A stretch of DNA of 7,018 nucleotides from positions 1-7,018 of the forward strand of contig JAGKUT010000042.1 in NCBI GenBank assembly GCA_021152765.1. Reading direction: 5' to 3'. How positions within the stretch are numbered: position 1 is the stretch's first letter; the number at the start of each line of letters is the position of its first letter. A program made the position numbers and the translations under genes. The stretch comes from Actinomycetes bacterium (lineage in GTDB: Bacteria; Bacillota_I; Bacilli_A; RF39; UBA660). Positions 1-4,947 of the stretch are shown one piece after another. The notes beneath the pieces are model-generated. The model was not told the DNA's origin and made no database searches. It saw only the letters and a program-made list of their open reading frames with translations.

Positions 1-678
1 ATTATATATTTTATATGTTATGTTGTAATGTTATTTGTTATAGATTATATTAGTGTTATTTCTTTAAAACAAATACCTAGATTTTGTGTAACAAAGTCAT
101 ATTTTGAGAATGGAATGGCATGTAGTAATCCATTTTATAATGTTTATAAAGTTAATATAGGTACCATTAATGAATATACAATTATAGATACTAAAAATAA
201 GTATAATTTAGAAAATTTTCCAAATGTTCCTTTTAATAGGGATAAATCTGGTATTGATAATATAATTAAATATAAAAGTAAATATGTTGGGGATAATAGT
301 AATAATGGTAATTTGATAAGTTCATTGCCATTATCGGAATATGGTTATGTATTTGAAATTGATTCTGATAATTTGGGTTTAATAATTGATTATCATATTA
401 CTGATTGGTATATAAATGAGAATAGATATTTAGAACAAAGTATTGTTTATAATTCTGTATCGTTGTTTTCATTGATTGATAATCTTCAATATATTAGATA
501 TAACTTTAGTGGTAAATCATATAAGGTTATAAGGAAGAATGTTGAAAATAGTTTTTCTAATTATACTGATATAGTTAAAGATGGTATTAATAAGGAATTA
601 TTTAATAAATATGTTGAAGGAAGAATATTTGATATTGATTTTATTGAAAATTGTTTTAATAAATTTATATCTTTATAA
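1..678 (+). CDS. DUF4825-like membrane-anchored protein, 5' end outside the window
   Basis: Function unknown. The first ATG in the window is at 28, but the frame is open to base 1 and the upstream codons are hydrophobic (they read IIYFICYVV), so a membrane segment probably continues from before the window and the true start is not visible. Numbered from ATG 28, residues 1-13 complete that hydrophobic segment, followed by IPRFCV (residues 16-21), a juxtamembrane pattern I associate with small Bacillota membrane proteins. Residues 86-102 (YVGDNSNNGNLISSLPL) and 145-160 (a SLFSLIDN-type motif) match my memory of DUF4825, a domain usually found outside the membrane. The topology is therefore probably one N-terminal anchor with a soluble extracytoplasmic domain of about 190 residues. 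It ends with TAA inside a terminator hairpin and is not co-transcribed with the next gene. The DUF4825 call is fairly secure; no role can be given. Confidence 0.75.
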   Translation: MIYFICYVVMLFVIDYISVISLKQIPRFCVTKSYFENGMACSNPFYNVYKVNIGTINEYTIIDTKNKYNLENFPNVPFNRDKSGIDNIIKYKSKYVGDNSNNGNLISSLPLSEYGYVFEIDSDNLGLIIDYHITDWYINENRYLEQSIVYNSVSLFSLIDNLQYIRYNFSGKSYKVIRKNVENSFSNYTDIVKDGINKELFNKYVEGRIFDIDFIENCFNKFISL

Positions 679-703
679 AGGTAGGTGAAATCCTACTTTT
701 TTT
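677..703 (+). terminator. Rho-independent terminator after the DUF4825-like gene
   Basis: A GTAGG/CCTAC core (681-685 with 692-696) is extended outward by a G-T wobble and A-T pairs, with a six-base loop (686-691) and seven T's (697-703). The left arm overlaps the last two bases of the TAA stop codon. Confidence 0.8.
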
Positions 704-712
704 AATAAATTA

Positions 713-736
713 TGATATAATTGTTATAGGAGATGG
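713..736 (+). promoter_or_regulatory. Extended -10 promoter and ribosome binding site for the TfoX-domain gene
   Basis: TGATATAAT at 713-721 is a perfect -10 (716-721) with the TGn extension. There is no good -35; its place is taken by the terminator T-tract. AGGAG at 728-732 lies 8 bases before the GTG start at 741. If transcription starts about 7 bases after the -10, the leader is only about 13 bases and the Shine-Dalgarno sequence sits at its extreme 5' end. Confidence 0.6.
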
Positions 737-740
737 TATA

Positions 741-1025
741 GTGGCTACAACAAAGGCTTATAAAGATTTTGTTTTAGAATATTTATGTTTTGATGGTATT
801 ACTTGTAAGTCAATGATGGGTGAGTATTTACTTTATTATAATGGATTATTATTTGGTGGTATATATGATGATAGGCTGCTTGTGAAAAAAGTTGATAGTA
901 ATAAGAAATATGGTATGAGTGAAACTATACCTTATGAAGGCGCTAAAGAGATGTATTTAGTTGATGTTGATAATAGAGATAATTTAAGAGATATAGTTTT
1001 AGATACTTGTGATGGTTTAAAATAA
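741..1025 (+). CDS. Stand-alone TfoX N-terminal domain protein
   Basis: A 94-residue protein covering essentially one TfoX_N domain (PF04993-type). The family signatures are clear: MMGEYLLYYNG at residues 25-35, FGGIYDDRLLVK at 38-49 and PYEGAKEMYLVDVDN at 64-78. In gamma-proteobacteria the same domain forms the N-terminal half of the competence regulator TfoX/Sxy, but the C-terminal helix-hairpin-helix-like half is absent here. Stand-alone versions are common in Bacillota and their role is not established, so competence should not be inferred. The start is GTG, preceded by AGGAG at 728-732; no ATG fits. The gene ends 20 bases before the deaminase start with no terminator between, so the two are probably co-transcribed. 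Predicted soluble and cytoplasmic. The family call is confident; the function is unknown. Confidence 0.88.
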   Translation: MATTKAYKDFVLEYLCFDGITCKSMMGEYLLYYNGLLFGGIYDDRLLVKKVDSNKKYGMSETIPYEGAKEMYLVDVDNRDNLRDIVLDTCDGLK

Positions 1026-1045
1026 TATATGTTTTGGAGGTATTT

Positions 1046-1519
1046 ATGAATAAATATATGAAGGTTGCGAAGGATTTAGCAGATTTTAATTTAGAAACTA
1101 ATAATGGTGGTCCTTTTGGAGCTTGTGTTGTTAGAGATGATAAAATAATTGGTAAGGGTTCAAATTGTGTTTTGTGTGATAATGATCCTACCGCTCATGC
1201 TGAAATTATGGCAATTCGTGATGCATGTAGAAATATTGGAACATATGATTTAAGTGGATGTGTATTATATACTTCTTGTTTTCCATGTCCAATGTGCTTA
1301 TCTGCAATTATTTGGTCTAATATTAAAAAGGTTTATTATGGAAATACTGCTTATGATGCGAAGTCAATTGGGTTTAGAGATGAATTTATATATGATTTTA
1401 TTAATAATTTATCTAATGGTAAAGATAGTAGTGTTTTAGATTTTAAATGTATTGATAGGGAAGAAACAATTAAGTCTTTTGAAGATTATATGAATAAAGA
1501 TGATAAAACTATATATTAG
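1046..1519 (+). CDS. guaD: Guanine deaminase-type nucleoside/purine deaminase
   Basis: A 157-residue member of the zinc-dependent cytidine/deoxycytidylate deaminase fold. The zinc site is complete: PTAHAE (His51, catalytic Glu53) and PCPMC (Cys81, Cys84). The GGPFGA segment at 21-26, NDPTAHAE at 46-53, LYTSC at 74-78 and GFRDEFIY at 109-116 follow Bacillus subtilis guanine deaminase closely. Asp112 lies where that enzyme has its second catalytic acid. The expected reaction is guanine plus water to xanthine plus ammonia, in purine salvage or catabolism. TadA is the main alternative, but it lacks the FxDxFIY segment and has a different C-terminus. The start at ATG 1046 is chosen because GGAGG (1036-1040) lies 5 bases upstream; the TTG at 1034 overlaps that site. 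It lies downstream of the TfoX-domain gene in one unit and ends at TAG within a terminator hairpin. Confidence 0.85.
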   Translation: MNKYMKVAKDLADFNLETNNGGPFGACVVRDDKIIGKGSNCVLCDNDPTAHAEIMAIRDACRNIGTYDLSGCVLYTSCFPCPMCLSAIIWSNIKKVYYGNTAYDAKSIGFRDEFIYDFINNLSNGKDSSVLDFKCIDREETIKSFEDYMNKDDKTIY

Positions 1520-1542
1520 CAGGTGAAATAATCTGCTTTTTT
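1518..1542 (+). terminator. Rho-independent terminator after the deaminase gene
   Basis: AGCAG (1518-1522) pairs with CTGCT (1533-1537), with a possible extra G-T pair inside and an eight-base loop, then T's at 1537-1542. The short stem makes it weaker than the other terminators here. It overlaps the TAG stop. Confidence 0.65.
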
Positions 1543-1544
1543 CA

Positions 1545-1565
1545 TGGTATAATTATATGGGAGAG
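1545..1565 (+). promoter_or_regulatory. Extended -10 promoter and ribosome binding site for the flavin reductase-like gene
   Basis: TGGTATAAT at 1545-1553 is a consensus -10 (1548-1553) with a TGn extension. It starts directly after the terminator T-tract and has no recognisable -35. GGGAGAG at 1559-1565 precedes ATG 1573 by 7 bases, which again implies a leader of only about 13 bases. Confidence 0.6.
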
Positions 1566-1572
1566 TGATATT

Positions 1573-2055
1573 ATGGATATGATAAATCCTTTTGATAAGT
1601 TTAATAAGGAATGGGCTTTGGTTACTGCTGGTAATAAGGATAAGTTTAATTCTATGACTATTTCTTGGGGTAGTATGGGTACTTTATGGTTTAAGAGTGT
1701 TGTTACTATTTATATAAGACCTGATAGGTATACTTTTGAATTTTTAAATAATAGTGATTATTTTACTTTATCATTTTTTGATGAGAAGTATAGGGATAAG
1801 TTGACTATGTTTGGTAGAAATTCTGGTCGTGATATTGATAAGGTTAAAGAGAGTGGTTTTAGTCCTGTTTTTTTAGATAGAGGTATTACTTATAAAGAGG
1901 CTAAAGAGACTATTGTTCTTAAAAAAATTTATGTTCAATCTCTTGATAAGGATAAGTTTAGTTCGGATATTTTGAAGTGTTATAATGATGATGCGCCTGC
2001 TCATTATATGATAATTGGTGAGGTTGTAGATATTATTAATAGAAAAAATGTATAA
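1573..2055 (+). CDS. Flavin reductase-like / flavoredoxin family protein
   Basis: A 160-residue protein of the FMN-binding flavin reductase-like split-barrel superfamily (PF01613-type). Recognisable segments are FNSMTISWGSMGTLW (25-39), which in relatives contacts the flavin phosphate and isoalloxazine, RPDRYTFEF (49-57), YFTLSFFDEKYRDKL (63-77), GRNSGRDIDK (81-90) and HYMIIGEV (144-151). The family binds FMN and acts either as a NAD(P)H:flavin reductase or as a flavoredoxin-like electron carrier. Substrate and partner cannot be read from the sequence, and no partner oxygenase is adjacent. Predicted soluble and cytoplasmic. It has its own promoter. The gap to the XRE gene shows no convincing terminator, so read-through into that gene is possible. 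The family call is secure; the exact reaction is not. Confidence 0.85.
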   Translation: MDMINPFDKFNKEWALVTAGNKDKFNSMTISWGSMGTLWFKSVVTIYIRPDRYTFEFLNNSDYFTLSFFDEKYRDKLTMFGRNSGRDIDKVKESGFSPVFLDRGITYKEAKETIVLKKIYVQSLDKDKFSSDILKCYNDDAPAHYMIIGEVVDIINRKNV

Positions 2056-2130
2056 TGCAACCTAAATTATACAAAATGTATGTTAAAATTGGTGGCTTGC
2101 AACTGGTTGAATGTAATATAATTTGGTTGT
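2056..2130 (+). promoter_or_regulatory. Repeat-rich promoter/operator region upstream of the membrane XRE regulator
   Basis: TATAAT at 2117-2122 is the likely -10; a second, extended-10-like TGTTAAAAT lies at 2081-2089. Three short repeat types surround them: a perfect palindrome ATACA-AAA-TGTAT (2069-2081), direct repeats TGCAAC at 2056-2061 and 2098-2103 (42 bp apart), and direct repeats TGGTTG at 2104-2109 and 2124-2129 (20 bp apart) flanking the -10. The adjacency CAAC-TG-GTTG (2100-2109) is itself a dyad. Such spacing would suit autoregulation by the downstream XRE protein, but the repeats are short and chance is possible in AT-rich DNA. The Shine-Dalgarno is GGGAGAGG at 2133-2140. Confidence 0.45.
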
Positions 2131-2145
2131 AAGGGAGAGGATTTT

Positions 2146-3459
2146 ATGAAGTTTTCTGATAATTTGAAGAAACTAAGAAAAGATATGAATTTATCTCAGG
2201 AGGATTTAGCTGATAAGTTAGGTGTTTCTAGACAGTCTATTTCCAAATGGGAATCCGGGGTTGTTTATCCTGAAATGGATAAGATGGTTCAATTGTGTAA
2301 GTTGTTTAATGTAAGTATGGATGATTTATTAAATAATGATGTTGTTGAAGTTAAAAATACTAAAGAGGCTAAGAGTAGTATTAATAAGTTTATTGATTCA
2401 TTTTTTAAGTATGTTAATAAGACTATTAAGATGTTTTCTAGTATGTCTTTTAAGGAAAAGTTTAAGTGTTTATTCGAACAGTTTTTGATTGTTTTTTGTT
2501 TGATAGTTGTATTTTTAATTATTGGTTTAATTGGAGATATTGTTGTTACTAATTTATTTTCATTTTTGAGCTATACTGCTCATAGTATTGTTTTTCATAT
2601 TTTTGAGTCTATTTATGTTATTGCTTATTTAGTTTTAGCTATTATTTTAGTTTTATATATTTTTAAGATAAGGTATTTAGATTATTATGTTATTGAAGAA
2701 AGTGAAAAGAAAGTAGTTAAGAATGGGGAGAATAATGAAAAGGTTATTATTCGTGATCCAAAGCATTCTGAATATAGGTTTATTAATTATATTGTAAAAG
2801 TATTTGTTATATGTGTTAAGTTGTTTGTTTCTATGTTTGGAGTGATGTTTTGTATTTCTTTAGTGTTTTTTGCTTTATGTTTAGTTTTATCTTTTTTAAT
2901 TGTTAAGTCTGGCTTATTATTTTTTGGTGTTATTATTGGATTGATTTCACTTATTGTTATGAATTATGTTGTTTTAAATTTTATTTATGATTTTGTTTTT
3001 AATCATAAATCTAAGAAAAGTTTATTAGCAGTTATGTTTGTTGTTTCTTTATTTGTTTTAGGTTGTGGTATTGGTTTATCATTGATTGGTGTAAGTAATT
3101 TTGAAATAATTTCAACTGATTCTGCTTATTCTGATATACGTACTGAATATATTGATATGAATGATGATATTACTTTTACTGGTTATAATTTTGTTTTTAA
3201 AGAATCTGATGATAATAATATTAAGATTACATATAAGAATACAAAGAATTGTGAAGTTATTAAGAGCGTTTCAGAAAATGTTTATTCTTTTTATTACGAT
3301 TATGATTATGAGTTTAATTTTATTAAGAAGATTATTCGTGATGTTAATGACAGAAAAATATACATGGATTATGATTGCATGATTGAGGTTTCTTCTAATA
3401 AAAGTAATATTGATAAGTTAGAAAAGAATTCCTCAGGTTTTTATCATTATTATCGTTAA
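2146..3459 (+). CDS. XRE-family HTH regulator fused to a multi-pass membrane region
   Basis: A 437-residue protein in three parts. Residues 1-65 are a classic XRE/Cro-CI HTH domain, with SQEDLADKLGVSRQSISKWE at 17-36 as the helix-turn-helix and the usual YPEMDKMVQLCKLFNVSMDDLL tail following. Residues about 110-315 hold roughly five or six hydrophobic helices (about 110-135, 150-175, 215-253, 257-285 and 290-315), with a charged cytoplasmic-looking stretch at 176-212. Residues about 316-437 form a polar C-terminal domain rich in Tyr, Asp and Asn that I cannot assign. It is therefore probably a membrane-tethered DNA-binding protein whose C-terminal domain could sense an external signal; that role is inference. 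Predicted start ATG 2146 has a good ribosome binding site. The gene stands alone, closed by a strong terminator. Its target genes are unknown. Confidence 0.85.
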   Translation: MKFSDNLKKLRKDMNLSQEDLADKLGVSRQSISKWESGVVYPEMDKMVQLCKLFNVSMDDLLNNDVVEVKNTKEAKSSINKFIDSFFKYVNKTIKMFSSMSFKEKFKCLFEQFLIVFCLIVVFLIIGLIGDIVVTNLFSFLSYTAHSIVFHIFESIYVIAYLVLAIILVLYIFKIRYLDYYVIEESEKKVVKNGENNEKVIIRDPKHSEYRFINYIVKVFVICVKLFVSMFGVMFCISLVFFALCLVLSFLIVKSGLLFFGVIIGLISLIVMNYVVLNFIYDFVFNHKSKKSLLAVMFVVSLFVLGCGIGLSLIGVSNFEIISTDSAYSDIRTEYIDMNDDITFTGYNFVFKESDDNNIKITYKNTKNCEVIKSVSENVYSFYYDYDYEFNFIKKIIRDVNDRKIYMDYDCMIEVSSNKSNIDKLEKNSSGFYHYYR

Positions 3460-3460
3460 T

Positions 3461-3484
3461 AAAGACTTTTTTAGTCTTTTTTTT
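3461..3484 (+). terminator. Rho-independent terminator after the XRE gene
   Basis: AAAGACT (3461-3467) and AGTCTTT (3473-3479) form a perfect 7-bp stem with a five-T loop, followed by T's to 3484. It lies one base after the TAA stop. Confidence 0.85.
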
Positions 3485-3493
3485 ATAAATTTA

Positions 3494-3502
3494 TGATATT
3501 AT
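3494..3502 (+). promoter_or_regulatory. Possible upstream extended -10 promoter for the thioredoxin-fold operon
   Basis: TGATATTAT at 3494-3502 has the TGn extension and a one-mismatch -10. It lies just past the terminator, in the arrangement seen at 713 and 1545. A transcript from here would include both arms of the 3521-3554 inverted repeat and could fold it into a hairpin. Confidence 0.35.
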
Positions 3503-3520
3503 GTTTTTGTTTTTTTTAAT

Positions 3521-3554
3521 TTAGTGTATAATTGTTATAGTGTTTATACACTAA
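3521..3554 (+). promoter_or_regulatory. Operator-like inverted repeat overlapping the -10 box of the thioredoxin-fold operon
   Basis: TTAGTGTATAA (3521-3531) and TTATACACTAA (3544-3554) are perfect 11-bp inverted repeats separated by 12 bp. The left arm contains most of a consensus -10, TATAAT at 3527-3532. A third copy of the half-site, TAGTGT at 3538-3543, makes a tighter dyad with ACACTA (3548-3553; 6-bp arms, 4-bp gap). A promoter at 3527 would start transcription near 3539, so the whole repeat could not be in that RNA; a DNA-bound repressor site is the simplest explanation. AGGGAGG at 3556-3562 follows directly and is the ribosome binding site for ATG 3568. Confidence 0.65.
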
Positions 3555-3567
3555 TAGGGAGGTATTT

Positions 3568-4359
3568 ATGGACGAGAAGAAGAAAATGATAGTCTTATGT
3601 TCTATTGTTGCTGCTGTAATTTTATTAATAATTGGTGGTAGTATATATGAGAATTGTAAGAGCAAAAAGTATTTGAATGAGTTCTATTCTGCTTTTAATG
3701 GAAGTGAGAATAAACTAGTCATGATTGGAAGGGATAATTGTAGTTGGTGTCAATTATTTAAGCCAAGTCTTGATTCAATGAAAGAAAATTATAATCTTGA
3801 ATATTTATATGTTAATACTAATGAATTAACTTCTAGTGCTTTTAATAAGTTGTTGAAGGATATTGGCGTTGATAAGGAAGAGTTTGGTACGCCTTTAACT
3901 CTTGTTGTTAAAGATGGTGAAGTTGTTGACAGCATAAGTGGTTATGTTGATGAGCAAGAATTACTTACATTTTTAAAGAAATATAATTTTGTATCTAATG
4001 ACGCTAAATTGGTTTTAAATTATGTTGATTATAATGGATATAAGAGTGTTGTTAGATCTAATGAAAGTAAAATATTAGTTTTAGGACAAACTACTTGTTC
4101 TCATTGTATTAAGGTTAAACCAATTTTGAGTAGTATTTCTAAGGAGTATGGAATTACTATAAATTATTTAGATATTACTAAGTTAAGTGATGAGGAACGT
4201 GGTAAGTTTACTAAGTATTTGACTTATTTAGATGAAAATGAATGGGGTACACCTTTAACTGTTATTGTTAAGAATGGTGAGGTACTTGATTCTGTTAATG
4301 GTGAACTTGATCATGATGGATATGTTGAAGTATTTAAGAAAAATGGATTTATAAAGTAG
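3568..4359 (+). CDS. Membrane-anchored protein with two tandem thioredoxin folds
   Basis: A 263-residue protein: a charged N-terminus (MDEKKK), one hydrophobic helix (about 7-25), then two thioredoxin-like domains. Domain 1 (about 33-143) has the redox pair Cys58-Ser-Trp-Cys61 and the cis-proline loop GTPLT at 107-111. Domain 2 (about 150-263) has Cys177-Ser-His-Cys180 and GTPLT at 227-231. The positive N-terminus suggests both domains face outward, so a thiol-disulfide oxidoreductase role at the cell surface is plausible. Each domain resembles the small thioredoxin-like proteins sometimes labelled bacteriocin transport accessory proteins, but no bacteriocin or transporter genes are near. The domains align along their length, pointing to internal duplication. 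There is no lipobox at the start; Cys30 lies just after the helix but lacks a lipobox context. Its TAG stop abuts the next gene, so the two form an operon under the 3521-3554 site. Confidence 0.85.
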   Translation: MDEKKKMIVLCSIVAAVILLIIGGSIYENCKSKKYLNEFYSAFNGSENKLVMIGRDNCSWCQLFKPSLDSMKENYNLEYLYVNTNELTSSAFNKLLKDIGVDKEEFGTPLTLVVKDGEVVDSISGYVDEQELLTFLKKYNFVSNDAKLVLNYVDYNGYKSVVRSNESKILVLGQTTCSHCIKVKPILSSISKEYGITINYLDITKLSDEERGKFTKYLTYLDENEWGTPLTVIVKNGEVLDSVNGELDHDGYVEVFKKNGFIK

Positions 4360-4368
4360 GTGTGTCTT

Positions 4369-4824
4369 ATGTTACAGGAAGCGATTAATTTTATATATCG
4401 TAATGCTAGAAAGTTTAGGAGAAAACATCCTTTAACTATTGCTTTTAGATTGAAAGCGCATAGTAAGATTTTAGCGAAGCATTTAAATAATGGCGAAAAG
4501 ATTAGATATGTTTTTGCGGCTCAAAAGGGTCCAAGTTCATATGATATTGTTTCTACTTATGTTGTTGCTATTACTGATAGAAGGATTATGATTGCAAGAA
4601 AGAGATTATTATTTGGTTATTTCTTTTTAGCGATTACTCCTGAAATGTTTAATGATATTAAGGTTAAGATGGGTTTAATATGGGCTAAGATTGAGATTGA
4701 TACTGTAAAAGAGTTTATTGTATTATCTAATATTCAATCTAGTGCTGCTTCTGAGATTGAGACTGCTGTTACTCAATATGTATTGAGGGAGAAAAAGAAA
4801 TGTAAGGAAAAGAAAGATAATTAA
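4369..4824 (+). CDS. Bacterial PH-like (YokE-type) domain protein
   Basis: A 151-residue protein. Residues 1-40 are basic and helical, and about 41-138 look like a bacterial pleckstrin-homology-like domain of the YokE/bPH_3 type: GEKIRYVFAAQ (42-52), then YVVAITDRRIMIARKRLLFG (64-83), the strand pair IKVKMGLIWAKIEIDT (97-112) and a closing helix with ASEIETAVTQYV (127-138). The C-terminus is a lysine-rich tail (KKKCKEKK). Bacterial PH-like domains of this type have no general known activity. ATG 4369 is chosen because AGGTG (4358-4362) lies 6 bases upstream; GTG 4360 is part of that ribosome binding site. The site overlaps the stop codon of the thioredoxin-fold gene, so translational coupling is likely. 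No transmembrane helix is evident. The domain call is moderately confident; the function is unknown. Confidence 0.72.
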   Translation: MLQEAINFIYRNARKFRRKHPLTIAFRLKAHSKILAKHLNNGEKIRYVFAAQKGPSSYDIVSTYVVAITDRRIMIARKRLLFGYFFLAITPEMFNDIKVKMGLIWAKIEIDTVKEFIVLSNIQSSAASEIETAVTQYVLREKKKCKEKKDN

Positions 4825-4839
4825 TTCTTTCTTTTTTTT
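4808..4839 (+). terminator. Rho-independent terminator, possibly bidirectional
   Basis: AAAGAAAGA (4809-4817) pairs perfectly with TCTTTCTTT (4826-4834) around an eight-base loop, with further A-T pairing outside and T's to 4839. The left arm lies in the last codons of the PH-like gene. The A-rich left arm gives a T-rich run on the other strand, so it could also stop leftward transcription coming from the recombinase gene. Confidence 0.8.
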
Positions 4840-4885
4840 GTAACTTTAATAGGTGAGTATCATAGGATATTTTGAGGAGGCTTTT

Positions 4886-4930
4886 ATGAATGATTATAAG
4901 ATAGTTATTGACCCTGGACATGGCAGATAA
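4886..4930 (+). pseudogene. N-acetylmuramoyl-L-alanine amidase, 5' fragment cut by an integrated element
   Basis: A strong ribosome binding site, GAGGAGG (4874-4880), lies 5 bases before ATG 4886. The frame then reads MNDYKIVIDPGHGR and stops at TAA (4928-4930). KIVIDPGHG is the opening of the Amidase_3 zinc amidases that cleave peptidoglycan between N-acetylmuramic acid and L-alanine; its His (residue 12, CAT 4919-4921) is the first zinc ligand. The family normally continues GG-x-D-x-G, so homology is lost after the Gly codon ending at 4924, where the sequence becomes unrelated. The remaining catalytic part (second and third zinc ligands and the catalytic Glu) is missing, so this piece is inactive. 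There is no signal peptide, so the intact protein may act in the cytoplasm, leave by another route or work in lysis. No confident promoter was seen between 4840 and 4873. Confidence 0.85.
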
Positions 4931-4947
4931 TCTTATGCACGGTACAT
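4911..4947. other. Probable attachment-site junction (attL/attR) of a serine-recombinase element
   Basis: Host-like sequence ends around 4922-4925, just after the Gly codon of the amidase DPGHG motif. Beyond it lie 22 bases with no coding role before the recombinase stop codon at 4947-4949. Serine recombinases cross over at a 2-bp core inside imperfectly symmetric sites, and GG or GC at 4922-4924 would fit, but the exact core cannot be fixed from one junction. An imperfect 13-base palindrome (4935-4947, 10 of 12 arm positions matching) lies on the element side. Confidence 0.6.

Noticed and set aside
741..1025. Competence regulator Sxy/TfoX
   Set aside because: Only the N-terminal domain is present and no competence genes are nearby; the name refers to domain homology only.
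1034..1045. TTG start for the deaminase, four codons upstream of the ATG
   Set aside because: It overlaps the GGAGG ribosome binding site (1036-1040) that is ideally spaced for ATG 1046, and the family begins at about that ATG.
1254..1439. Small ORF inside the deaminase gene
   Set aside because: It is an out-of-frame shadow of the zinc-motif region with no ribosome binding site; the deaminase frame is fully conserved.
3161..3382. Small ORF inside the 3' part of the XRE gene
   Set aside because: It is a low-complexity Ile/Leu/Met-rich shadow frame caused by T-rich coding sequence.
3523..3552. A true YtrA operator
   Set aside because: The half-sites match what I recall, but the gap is 18 bp instead of 13 and no YtrA-like gene is in the window.
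3521..3554. A riboswitch or attenuator hairpin
   Set aside because: The left arm contains the best -10 box, so a transcript from it would not contain both arms; a DNA operator is simpler. It stays possible only if the 3494-3502 promoter is used.
3568..4359. Bacteriocin export or immunity locus
   Set aside because: The thioredoxin folds resemble bacteriocin transport accessory proteins, but no precursor peptide, ABC transporter or immunity gene is present.
4360..4368. GTG start for the PH-like gene
   Set aside because: The GTG is part of the AGGTG ribosome binding site for ATG 4369 and has no site of its own.
4886..4930. A genuine 14-residue small peptide gene
   Set aside because: The peptide is exactly the conserved opening of Amidase_3 proteins and stops just past a recombinase-linked junction, so truncation is far more likely.
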